DNA of 32,272 nucleotides from an uncultured Prevotella sp. (GTDB lineage Bacteria > Bacteroidota > Bacteroidia > Bacteroidales > Bacteroidaceae), in the NCBI GenBank assembly GCA_905236875.1, contig CAJOQT010000071.1:1-32272 (forward strand). The letters are read 5' to 3'. Shown one piece after another: positions 1-7,347 of this stretch. The notes under the pieces were generated by a model. That model saw nothing but the letters and a program-made list of their open reading frames with translations. It did no database searches and was not told the origin of the DNA. Each line of letters starts with the position of its first letter. Positions within the stretch are counted from its first letter, which is position 1. The position numbers were made by a program, and so were the translations under genes.

Positions 1-22
1 ACTCCCCGAGGCCAAAGGCCGA

Positions 23-50
23 TAACTCCCCTTAACTCCCTTTAACTCCA
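23..50. repeat. Short tandem repeat, about 10-base period
   Basis: Three consecutive units, TAACTCCCCT, TAACTCCCTT and TAACTCCA, follow a small GGCCAAAGGCC inverted repeat at 10-20. No coding region can be supported in the first 109 bases. The repeat belongs to the same general class of short low-complexity tracts seen elsewhere in the window. Confidence 0.6.
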
Positions 51-109
51 CAAGGTCTTTGCAAGCAAAGCGGCAAAGCCGAGCGGAGCAAATGCGAAAC
101 TAAAATCAT

Positions 110-139
110 AAAATAAAAAAAGAGAAACTCACGTTTCTC
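110..139 (-). terminator. Rho-independent terminator of tRNA-Arg
   Basis: Read on the minus strand, a perfect 7-bp stem (GAGAAAC, loop GTGA, GTTTCTC) at 122-139 is followed directly by a run of seven T and more T-rich sequence. It starts 7 bases after the 3' end of the tRNA gene, where a terminator of a single-gene transcript is expected. Confidence 0.75.
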
Positions 140-145
140 ATTCAG

Positions 146-217
146 TACCCCGACCGAGAATCGAACTCGGAACTAAGCTTTAGGAGAGCCTTGTTATATC
201 CATTTAACTATCAGGGC
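146..217 (-). tRNA. tRNA-Arg (anticodon CCU)
   Basis: The minus strand folds as a 72-base cloverleaf. The acceptor stem GCCCTGA pairs with TCGGGGT, with G-U pairs at the first and fifth positions. A D arm follows (GTTA/TAAC). The anticodon stem AGGCT/AGCTT encloses the loop CTCCTAA, which gives anticodon CCT, reading AGG (arginine). The T arm is CCGAG-TTCGATT-CTCGG. The discriminator base is A, and CCA is not encoded (the next bases are CTG), so it must be added by the CCA-adding enzyme. The gene appears to stand alone, with its own promoter-like box upstream and a hairpin terminator downstream. Confidence 0.93.
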
Positions 218-518
218 TACTTGTTTTGTGGTGAAAGGCTGCGATTAAGCGAGGGCAGTGATGTTAGCATCGATTCTTGCGTCTCTTCGGTAGCAAGCGA
301 CCAGAGGCCGGGCGGCCAAGCGTGAGCAGGCTCGCAGGCTTTCTGCCTGCAAAGGTACGAAAAAAATGATAGAATAAAAAATAAAAGAATAAAAATTCTA
401 TCCCATTCATCAAATAAAGTAGGATAGCGTCGGATAAATCGGGAAAAAACATAAATAATTTGTGTTTTTTTTGCCAGTTCATTAAACCTCGGGGAATCTT
501 TTGCGTCAAATATAAGTT
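218..518. other. Intergenic region between tRNA-Arg and the first receptor gene
   Basis: About 300 bases hold the candidate minus-strand promoter for the tRNA and a long A/T-rich stretch (about 355-470). No exact TAnnTTTG box for the plus-strand receptor gene could be found; TAATTTG near 460-470 is one base short. No supported protein-coding gene is seen. Confidence 0.5.
334..357 (-). promoter_or_regulatory. Candidate promoter for tRNA-Arg
   Basis: On the minus strand, 350-357 reads TACCTTTG, an exact match to the Bacteroidetes -7 box TAnnTTTG. The upstream side is very A/T rich, and no clear -33 TTG is visible. A 6-bp hairpin (GCAGGC/GCCTGC, 334-350) begins at the last base of the box. The predicted transcript would have a leader of about 125 bases before the tRNA, to be removed by processing. 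Confidence 0.5.
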
Positions 519-3017
519 ATGCAAAAAACTATACTGACTTTTTTATTGTCGCTATGTACTATTGTAGCGAGTTGGGCGCAGGGTACCGTTCGTGGTCATG
601 TGGTCGAAAAACAAACAAGTGATGCCTTGGAGTTTGCTAATGTTCGCGTGTTGCAGGGCACGAAGTTTATCAAAGGTGCAATCACTGACAGTGAGGGTGC
701 GTTCAATATCACGGGGCTCGGCTATGGCAGCTATACGCTCCAGGTGACATCTATTGGCTTTAAGGATGTGACCAAAGAGTTCACGCTGTCGAAGGAGAAC
801 AACCGTGTGACGTTTACCTCCATCTACATGGCCGAGGATGCACAGAGTATCGGTGAGGTAGAGGTACGCGGACAGCGTTCGCAGATGAAGCTGGAGGTTG
901 ACCGTAAGGTGTTTACGGTTGATCAGGTGTTGGCGGCTGCCGGCGGCTCTGCCAGTGAGTTGTTGGAGAATATCCCCTCGATTGAGGTAACCACTGACGG
1001 TGAGATCTCACTGCGTGGCAACTCCAGCGTGGAGGTGTGGATCAACGGCAAGGCCAGCGGACTGACCAGCGACAACCGCTACGAGGTGTTGCAGCAGATT
1101 CCTGCGGAGAGCATTGAGAAGATCGAGGTGATAGACAATCCTTCGGCCAAGTACTCGCCCGAAGGGTCGGCAGGTATCATTAATATTGTGCTGAAACGTG
1201 ACCGCATGGCTGGCTACTATGGATCGGTGAGGGGTGGCATGAACACACGCGGCGGCTGGAACACGGGTGTGAACTTCAACTATACCAGCGGCATTTTCGA
1301 TGCATACGCCAATATTGGCTACCGTCACCGCAAAGGCAAGGGCGGCAGCCTGAGCGAACAGCAGTACCTGAACACGAATACCTACCAGAACTATGAGGGT
1401 GAGAGTGAGAACGGTGGCGGAAGCCTCTTCTCACGAGCAGGACTGACCTGGCACATGACACGTAAGGATGACCTGTCATTGACGGGTATGATGATGAACG
1501 GCAAACGTGACAACAGCAGTACGACCCCTTACCACTACGGCACCATAGGCGCTCCGCAGGACACCTACCAGCAGCTGCGCTACAACAGTTCTAAAGGCGA
1601 CAACCACATGTATAACGTGGAACTGGACTACCAGCACAACTTCTCTGACACGCATAAACTGGACTTCAACGTGTCGTTCGGACGCTGGAAGAGCGACAAC
1701 GACAACTACTATCAGGACTCTATCTTCTTCATGGATGGCGTGACACCCACGCAATATGCCTATCAGTATCGTCCGTCGTATGTGAACAACCGCTCATGGG
1801 AAGCCAGGCTGGACTACGAGAACCAGATAACAGAGAACTTCAAACTGGAGGCCGGTTACGAGGGACGTTTCTCGCATGAGAACACACCGCAGGAGAGTTG
1901 GATAGACAACACCAGCTGGAGCGGCGGCAACATGAAGTTGGACGAGGCATACTACAACCGATTCATCTACGACATGGACGTACATGCCCTCTATGCCACA
2001 GTGAATGCCAAGCTGTGGGGACGGCTGGGCGTGATGGCAGGTCTGCGCGGAGAGTACTGGAAGGTGTTTACAGAGAGCTATTCGTACGAGCAGGAGCACA
2101 ACCCTGCCCTGCGTGACGAGCCGTTCAAGAAGGACTATTTCCAGCTGTTCCCCTCGCTTTTCCTGAATTATGAATTGACAGAGACCTCACAGCTGCAGCT
2201 GAACTATACACGAAGGCTGCGCCGTCCGTGGGGCGGACAGCTCAATTCGTTCAAGAATACCAGTGACGCATCGATGATTCAGTTTGGTAACCCGTTGCTG
2301 ACGCCGGAATATACCCATTCCTTCTCGCTGAACTACCTGAAGACATGGGACAAGCACACCTTGAGCATCTCAACCTACTACCGTCCCACCACCGACGTGA
2401 TACAGCGCATCCGCTGGCAAAGCACGACAGACGGAATGATGTACATGACCAGTGAGAATCTGGCCAAGCGACAGAATGCCGGTGTCGAGATTATCGGCAA
2501 GAACTCACTCTGGCGTGTGCTCGACCTGACGACGACGCTCAACGGCTACTACTCGAAGCTGGATGACTTCTCATACGTCATCGATGGACAGACGGTGACT
2601 GGCGAGGGGCAGGAGAACTTCTCTTGGAACGCCCGCATTCTGGCTTCGCTCATGCTGCCCTATGACATCTCCATCCAGACAACGGGTAACCTGCGCTCGC
2701 GTGGCGTCATCACCCAGGGTTATCGTCGCAGTAACGCTTCCATGGACATCGGTTTGCGCAAGACCTTCTTCAACAAACAGTTAGCGTTAGCCATCAACTG
2801 GCGCGATGTCTTTGGCTCACGCCACTGGGAGAACTATACGTCGAGTGACACCTTCTGGCGTCACCAGAAGAACTGGCGCAAGCCCGCCGTCAATATCCAG
2901 TTGACGTGGAATTTCGGAAATATGGGTACAAAGAAACGTACTGACGATCAAGACGGTCAGGGCGGTTCTGAGGAGGTGACGCCAACTTACGACAATGTGG
3001 GTGGTGGTGATTTCTAA
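519..3017 (+). CDS. TonB-dependent receptor-like outer membrane beta-barrel protein
   Basis: This 832-residue protein starts with a signal peptide (about residues 1-20, ending VASWAQ). A carboxypeptidase-regulatory-like beta-sandwich follows (about 22-110, GTVRGHVVEK to the ALEFANVRV region). Next is a TonB plug-like domain (about 125-230, with LLENIPSIEV and LRGNSSVEVWINGK) and a long beta-barrel rich in aromatic residues and alternating strands. Family knowledge places such proteins in the outer membrane, where they move a ligand using TonB energy; the ligand cannot be read from the sequence. No SusD partner lies next to it, so it is not a SusC/SusD starch-type pair. It stands alone on the plus strand and converges with comF after 15 bases. 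A homologous receptor lies at the other end of the window. Confidence 0.9.
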   Translation: MQKTILTFLLSLCTIVASWAQGTVRGHVVEKQTSDALEFANVRVLQGTKFIKGAITDSEGAFNITGLGYGSYTLQVTSIGFKDVTKEFTLSKENNRVTFTSIYMAEDAQSIGEVEVRGQRSQMKLEVDRKVFTVDQVLAAAGGSASELLENIPSIEVTTDGEISLRGNSSVEVWINGKASGLTSDNRYEVLQQIPAESIEKIEVIDNPSAKYSPEGSAGIINIVLKRDRMAGYYGSVRGGMNTRGGWNTGVNFNYTSGIFDAYANIGYRHRKGKGGSLSEQQYLNTNTYQNYEGESENGGGSLFSRAGLTWHMTRKDDLSLTGMMMNGKRDNSSTTPYHYGTIGAPQDTYQQLRYNSSKGDNHMYNVELDYQHNFSDTHKLDFNVSFGRWKSDNDNYYQDSIFFMDGVTPTQYAYQYRPSYVNNRSWEARLDYENQITENFKLEAGYEGRFSHENTPQESWIDNTSWSGGNMKLDEAYYNRFIYDMDVHALYATVNAKLWGRLGVMAGLRGEYWKVFTESYSYEQEHNPALRDEPFKKDYFQLFPSLFLNYELTETSQLQLNYTRRLRRPWGGQLNSFKNTSDASMIQFGNPLLTPEYTHSFSLNYLKTWDKHTLSISTYYRPTTDVIQRIRWQSTTDGMMYMTSENLAKRQNAGVEIIGKNSLWRVLDLTTTLNGYYSKLDDFSYVIDGQTVTGEGQENFSWNARILASLMLPYDISIQTTGNLRSRGVITQGYRRSNASMDIGLRKTFFNKQLALAINWRDVFGSRHWENYTSSDTFWRHQKNWRKPAVNIQLTWNFGNMGTKKRTDDQDGQGGSEEVTPTYDNVGGGDF

Positions 3018-3032
3018 ATGTATAAGACAATG

Positions 3033-3731
3033 TCAGCTGTGCGTAAATCCTAAGGTCAGCACGCTGAACCGGATGCCAGGTGCCTGACGAAGGGCTGAAC
3101 CGCAGGCAATAATGGTGGCTCCTGTCGTGGTGACATCATCGACAAGGAGAACGTGTTTGTTTGTGAGTTGTGCTGCGTTGGCAGCTTTGAACTGCTGTTC
3201 TACATTTTTCAGACGTTCCCAACGGTCCAGTTGTGTCTGGCTTTGCTGGAAGTGTAAACGAATAACGGCATCCTCTACCACGGGGATGCCTGTTTCTTTG
3301 TTGATGCCCCGTGCTATCATCGTACTCTGGTTATAGCCTCGCTTTTGCTGGCGTTGCCGTGCCAGTGGTATAGGTACGATGGCATCGATGCCGTCGAAGA
3401 ATCCGCTCTCCGCAATTTCCCTTGTCATAGCCTGTCCCATAGCTATGCCGATTTCAGGCTGGTTGTGGTACTTCAGGTCGTAGATGATGTTGCTGGTCTT
3501 CGTATGTGACGCAAAGTAAAACCAGGCGGTGGCTCGTTCCAGGGGCAAGAGTCCCCAAAACAGCTGTGCCATGATGTTCTCTTCTGCCTTGAGGTGGAAA
3601 TTGGTGCGTGGCAGCTCATTGCTGCATGTCTGACAGATGAACTCCTCGTCTGCGTCGAGTCTCCTTCCGCACATGACGCATGGCCGTGGAGATATCAGGT
3701 CAATCAGCTGAGTCCAGATATTCGTCTTCAT
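3033..3731 (-). CDS. comF: ComF family phosphoribosyltransferase-like protein
   Basis: A 232-residue protein. The N-terminus has a zinc-ribbon pair, C18-x2-C21 and C33-x2-C36. The C-terminal half is a type I phosphoribosyltransferase fold with the PRPP loop VDDVTTTGAT at about 197-206. The region PIPLARQRQQKRGYNQS (about 120-136) is typical of ComF. The family is linked to DNA uptake in competent bacteria; its role in Bacteroidales is not settled. The gene overlaps the end of recX by 32 bases and is the last gene of the prmC-recX-comF operon. The start at 3731 keeps the usual short lead before the first CxxC; a later start would remove it. Confidence 0.88.
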   Translation of the reverse strand: MKTNIWTQLIDLISPRPCVMCGRRLDADEEFICQTCSNELPRTNFHLKAEENIMAQLFWGLLPLERATAWFYFASHTKTSNIIYDLKYHNQPEIGIAMGQAMTREIAESGFFDGIDAIVPIPLARQRQQKRGYNQSTMIARGINKETGIPVVEDAVIRLHFQQSQTQLDRWERLKNVEQQFKAANAAQLTNKHVLLVDDVTTTGATIIACGSALRQAPGIRFSVLTLGFTHS

Positions 3732-4188
3732 TTTCTACCTCCATACATTGACGGATAATATCGAACGTAAAGCCCCGACTGACGGCAAAACGGATTAGCT
3801 TCTGATTCAACTCATAGTCACTCTGAGCCTTCGTTGAACGCCGCTTCTGTTTCAGCAAAGGCCGTAAGACGTTCAGGTATTCCTCATCGCTGACATCATC
3901 AAGTACGCGCTGGCGGATGTCGTCGTCGATATGTTTCTGCCACAATGCCTGTTCCACCTTGCGTCTTCCCCATTTGTTGTAACGGATCTTATCAAGCACA
4001 AAGGCTCTTGCGTAGCGTTCATCATCGATGTAACGGTCCTTGAGCAGCCGTTCCATGATACGTGCCTGCGCATCGTCGGCAATCTCCCAGCGGTGCATCT
4101 TTTCTGTCATCTCCCACTGACAGTGCTCACCTTGTGCACAGAGTGCCGAAAGGCGTAGGAGAGCTTCCTTCTCACTTATCTGTTTCAT
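3700..4188 (-). CDS. recX: RecX family regulatory protein
   Basis: A 162-residue, mostly helical, charged protein, the usual size for RecX. It has the repeated three-helix pattern, with the recognisable stretch DRYIDDERYARAFV at about 51-64 followed by KWGRRKVEQALWQKHI. RecX binds RecA and limits its recombinase activity. The start ATG overlaps the prmC stop as ATGA (4185-4188), which points to translational coupling. The 3' end overlaps comF. recA is not in this window, so the pairing with RecA is family knowledge only. Confidence 0.87.
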   Translation of the reverse strand: MKQISEKEALLRLSALCAQGEHCQWEMTEKMHRWEIADDAQARIMERLLKDRYIDDERYARAFVLDKIRYNKWGRRKVEQALWQKHIDDDIRQRVLDDVSDEEYLNVLRPLLKQKRRSTKAQSDYELNQKLIRFAVSRGFTFDIIRQCMEVENEDEYLDSAD

Positions 4189-5060
4189 TGTCTTGCTCTG
4201 ATAAATCGTTGTTTCCCAAATTGGTCGTTTTTGATTTCGATGTCGTGGTACGACATCTTGCTTAACATCTCTACTAACTCATTCGCATAGAGTGGATTGA
4301 TTTCGAAATACAGCCATCCGTTCTCCTTGAGTGCTCTCTGTGCGTAGATGGCAATGCTGCGGTAGAAGAGCAACGGGTCGTTGTCAGGCACGAACAAGGC
4401 TTCTTCAGGTTCCCAGTCGAGCACGTTCCGTTCCATCTGCTGTCTTTCATGTTCACAGACGTACGGCGGGTTGCTGACGATGAGGTCCCAGGAGGGACGT
4501 CCGTTGTCCGTTGTTCCTCCCCTATCGGGGGAGGTCAGGAGGGGGCTTATAGACAGGACATCCACTTGCTCAAACGTTACTTTTGCGCCCAGTCGTTTGG
4601 CATTTCTTTGTGCTATATTCAGTGCTTTGCCAGAGATGTCCCATCCTGTCACCTCCACATCTTGGTCTTTGAGGTTGAGAGCTATAGTACAGGCGATGCA
4701 GCCACTGCCCGTTCCGATGTCGAGGATACGAGCCTTGTGTGGCGGATACCCTTGTGAATGAGTGACAAGGTCACACAGCCATTGGGTCTCCGGTCTGGGA
4801 ATGAGAATGCCTGGTTCCACGTAGAACCGCCGTTCGCAAAACTCCGCTTCGCCCAGCACATACTGCACAGGCTCTCCCTGCTCCAGCCGATGGGCCAGCT
4901 GTTCCAGCTCCTCTTGTGGCAGGTCAGCATCACGTTCCATCAACAGGTCGCTCAAGGTCAGTCCGTAGCGAATCTCAAACACCATACGTGCTATAGCCTT
5001 CGCCTCGTCATTGTCATACAGCGGCACCAGCCGCTGCCAAAGTTTTCTGTAAGCGTTCAT
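4185..5060 (-). CDS. prmC: Peptide chain release factor N5-glutamine methyltransferase
   Basis: PrmC methylates the GGQ glutamine of release factors with S-adenosylmethionine. From the chosen start (MNAYRKLWQRL) the protein has 291 residues: a helical N-terminal domain, then a Rossmann methyltransferase domain with the SAM motif DIGTGSG at 114-120 and the catalytic NPPY at 197-200. In-frame upstream ATGs exist at 5072 and 5102, but the family normally begins near this MxxYxxLW pattern. Just before NPPY, residues about 171-190 (SPLLTSPDRGG to NGRPS) are not family sequence. They are encoded by a repeat element (4500-4545) that left the frame open. The gene heads a three-gene operon with recX and comF. 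Confidence 0.92.
   Translation of the reverse strand: MNAYRKLWQRLVPLYDNDEAKAIARMVFEIRYGLTLSDLLMERDADLPQEELEQLAHRLEQGEPVQYVLGEAEFCERRFYVEPGILIPRPETQWLCDLVTHSQGYPPHKARILDIGTGSGCIACTIALNLKDQDVEVTGWDISGKALNIAQRNAKRLGAKVTFEQVDVLSISPLLTSPDRGGTTDNGRPSWDLIVSNPPYVCEHERQQMERNVLDWEPEEALFVPDNDPLLFYRSIAIYAQRALKENGWLYFEINPLYANELVEMLSKMSYHDIEIKNDQFGKQRFIRARQ
4500..4545. repeat. Heptamer plus palindrome repeat inside prmC
   Basis: On the plus strand, TCCGTTG repeats twice (4500-4513), followed by TTCCTCC. Next comes the palindrome CCTCCCC-TATCG-GGGGAGG (4516-4534) and then TCAGGAGGGGG. Similar composite units occur at 22934-22991, 24274-24393, 30033-30113 and 30477-30547. Here it adds about 20 codons to prmC without a stop or frameshift. 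Confidence 0.8.
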
Positions 5061-5134
5061 CGTTTTGTTCATTGTCAGCGGGTGAACCGCAGGACCACAC
5101 ACTGTTGTCCGTTGTCAGCGCAGCTTTTGGGGTA

Positions 5135-5166
5135 CAAATGTAATTAAAATACGTTACGTCTCCAAA
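5135..5166 (-). promoter_or_regulatory. Promoter of the prmC-recX-comF operon
   Basis: On the minus strand, TTTG (5163-5166), exactly 20 bases, then TACATTTG (5135-5142). This matches the Bacteroidetes primary sigma factor consensus TTTG, 19-21 bases, TAnnTTTG. Transcription would start near 5128, giving a leader of about 68 bases that contains GTTGTCCGTTGTC, another copy of the heptamer tract. Confidence 0.75.
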
Positions 5167-5180
5167 CTTTTCCTCTGATT

Positions 5181-5214
5181 TTGTCGTGAATATCATACAA
5201 ATTGCGTATTTTTG
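5181..5214 (+). promoter_or_regulatory. Candidate promoter of the oligopeptidase-GH3 operon
   Basis: TATTTTTG at 5207-5214 matches TAnnTTTG. A TTG at 5181-5183 lies 23 bases upstream, slightly more than the usual 19-21. The first gene starts at 5235, leaving a short leader. It is divergent from the prmC promoter. Confidence 0.55.
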
Positions 5215-5234
5215 CAACATCATTTGATAATAAT

Positions 5235-7343
5235 ATGAAAAGAAACATCCTTATTCTTATGGCAGCAATAGCAACGACAGCCGCTACTGCACAAAGCATT
5301 CAGTATCCAAAAGCCTTCAAAGACGGCACAGTAGATAACTATTTCGGCACTATGGTCGCTGACCCCTACCGCTGGTTGGAAAACGACACCAGCACCCAAA
5401 CGGCAGCTTGGGTGGAGGCCGAGAACAGGGTGACCAACGCCTATCTGCAAAAGATACCCTTCCGACAGAAACTGCTGAAGCGTCTGACGGAGTTGGCTAA
5501 CTACGAAAAGATTGGCGCTCCAATCAAACGTTACGGCAAATGGTACTTCTATAAGAACAACGGCCTGCAAAACCAGAGCGTGTTGTATGTGATGGATGAA
5601 TTGGGCAGTACGCCGCGTGTGTTTCTTGATCCGAATACGTTGAGCGACGACGGAACAGTGGCACTGAAAGGCGTCTATTTCTCGCACAATGGCCGTTGGG
5701 CGGCTTACAGCATTTCACGATCAGGAAGCGACTGGCAGGAGTTCTATGTCATTGACCTGCAGACGGGTCGTCTGACAGATGACCATATCGTATGGGCCAA
5801 GTTCTCTGGTGCTGCCTGGCTGGGCGACGGTTTCTACTACAGTGCATACGATGCTCCAGAGGCAGGCAGGGAGTTCTCTAACGTCAATGAGACACAGAAG
5901 ATCTACTACCATCGTTTGGGTACACCGCAATCGGACGATGTGCTGTTCTATCAGAATCCCGCCAACCCCAAACGCTTCTACGATGTTGATGTCAATGAGG
6001 AGGAGACCGTGATGTACCTCTATGAGAGTGGAGCAGGTTCTGGCAACAACCTCTATGTGCGTGACCTGCGTCAAGCTGGGTCACAGTTCATCCAGATGAC
6101 CTCCGATATGGACTATTTTTATAGTCCCGTGCTGACTGATGGTGACAAACTCTACATCTATAGCAACTATGGTGCTCCCAAAGGTCATATCATGGTGGCA
6201 GACATCCATCGTCCAGGAGTCGGCGACTGGCAGGAGCTGATACCCGAACAGCAGAATGCCATTGGTGACATCAATGTCATTGACCACCGGCTTTTCGTCA
6301 CCTATCAGCAGGATGCCTCTGACCATGCATACATCTATGGACTTGACGGACGGCTCCAGCATGAGGTACGTCTGCCATCGGTGGGCAGCGTAGGATTTGC
6401 CGGTGATAAAAAAGAGCCAGAATGCTTCTATACCTTCACTTCGTTCACACAGCCTGGAACCATTTATCGTTATGATATAGACCGTAATGAAAGTACGCTC
6501 TACTCGGCTCCCCAGATTAAGTTCCGTCAGGATGACTATACCAGTTGCCAAGTGTTCTTCCAGAGTAAAGACGGTACACGCATACCTATGTTCCTAACCT
6601 ACAAGAAGGGCTTGAAACTGAATGGCAAGAACCCCGTCTATCTCTATGGATATGGAGGTTTCAATGTCCCACTGCCCCCCAACTTCTCCGCCTTGCGTAT
6701 TCCGTTCCTGGAGAGTGGCGGCATCTATGCTCAGGTCAACTTGCGTGGCGGAAGCGAGTATGGCGAGGAGTGGCATCTGGCTGGTACGAAGATGAACAAA
6801 CAGAATGTCTTTGATGACTTCATCGGTGCTGCCGAATGGCTCATCAGCCAGGGATACACGTCCAGTGAGAAGCTTGCCATCGTAGGCGGTTCTAACGGGG
6901 GATTGCTCGTTGGAGCCTGTATGACACAGCGTCCAGAACTCTTCCGTGTGGCAATCCCTGAGGTGGGGGTGATGGACATGCTGCGCTACCATAAGTTCAC
7001 CATTGGCTGGAACTGGGCGTCAGACTACGGCACCAGCGAGGATTCACGTGAGATGTTTGAGTATCTGTATGGCTACTCTCCGCTCCACAACCTGAAGCCT
7101 GGCACGGCCTATCCTGCCACACTGGTCACCACAGCCGACCACGACGATCGTGTGGTGCCCGCTCATTCTTTCAAGTTTGCTGCAACGCTACAGGAGTGTC
7201 ACCAGGGCTCCAACCCCGTGCTGATCCGTGTCGACACCAAGGCTGGTCACGGTGGCGGCAAACCTCTTGCCAAAGTGTTGGAGGAACAGGCCGACATCTA
7301 TGGCTTCATTATGTATAACATGGGTATGAAATTGAGAAATTGA
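5235..7343 (+). CDS. Secreted prolyl oligopeptidase (S9A family)
   Basis: A 702-residue serine peptidase that cleaves after proline in short peptides. It has a signal peptide (MKRNILILMAAIATTAATAQ) and is therefore probably periplasmic. The N-terminal part (to about 410) is the seven-bladed propeller that screens substrates by size; it opens with DPYRWLEND. The C-terminal alpha/beta hydrolase domain carries GGSNGG with Ser553, the DHDDRVVP acid loop at about 635-642, and AGHGGG with His672. The start at 5235 was chosen over one 33 bases earlier because it gives a clean signal peptide and leaves room for the promoter. GH3 follows after 4 bases, so the two are co-transcribed. Confidence 0.93.
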   Translation: MKRNILILMAAIATTAATAQSIQYPKAFKDGTVDNYFGTMVADPYRWLENDTSTQTAAWVEAENRVTNAYLQKIPFRQKLLKRLTELANYEKIGAPIKRYGKWYFYKNNGLQNQSVLYVMDELGSTPRVFLDPNTLSDDGTVALKGVYFSHNGRWAAYSISRSGSDWQEFYVIDLQTGRLTDDHIVWAKFSGAAWLGDGFYYSAYDAPEAGREFSNVNETQKIYYHRLGTPQSDDVLFYQNPANPKRFYDVDVNEEETVMYLYESGAGSGNNLYVRDLRQAGSQFIQMTSDMDYFYSPVLTDGDKLYIYSNYGAPKGHIMVADIHRPGVGDWQELIPEQQNAIGDINVIDHRLFVTYQQDASDHAYIYGLDGRLQHEVRLPSVGSVGFAGDKKEPECFYTFTSFTQPGTIYRYDIDRNESTLYSAPQIKFRQDDYTSCQVFFQSKDGTRIPMFLTYKKGLKLNGKNPVYLYGYGGFNVPLPPNFSALRIPFLESGGIYAQVNLRGGSEYGEEWHLAGTKMNKQNVFDDFIGAAEWLISQGYTSSEKLAIVGGSNGGLLVGACMTQRPELFRVAIPEVGVMDMLRYHKFTIGWNWASDYGTSEDSREMFEYLYGYSPLHNLKPGTAYPATLVTTADHDDRVVPAHSFKFAATLQECHQGSNPVLIRVDTKAGHGGGKPLAKVLEEQADIYGFIMYNMGMKLRN

Positions 7344-7347
7344 GACG

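Noticed and set aside
146-217. tRNA-Arg as an integration site of a mobile element
   Set aside because: No integrase, no direct repeat of the tRNA end and no mobile-element genes are visible in the window.
264-524. An 86-codon open frame on the minus strand
   Set aside because: It lies across an A/T-rich intergenic and promoter region, has low-complexity Phe/Leu/Tyr content and no recognisable motif.
519-3017. SusC of a polysaccharide utilisation locus
   Set aside because: There is no SusD-like lipoprotein next to it, and at 832 residues it is shorter than typical SusC; its neighbours are a tRNA and housekeeping genes.
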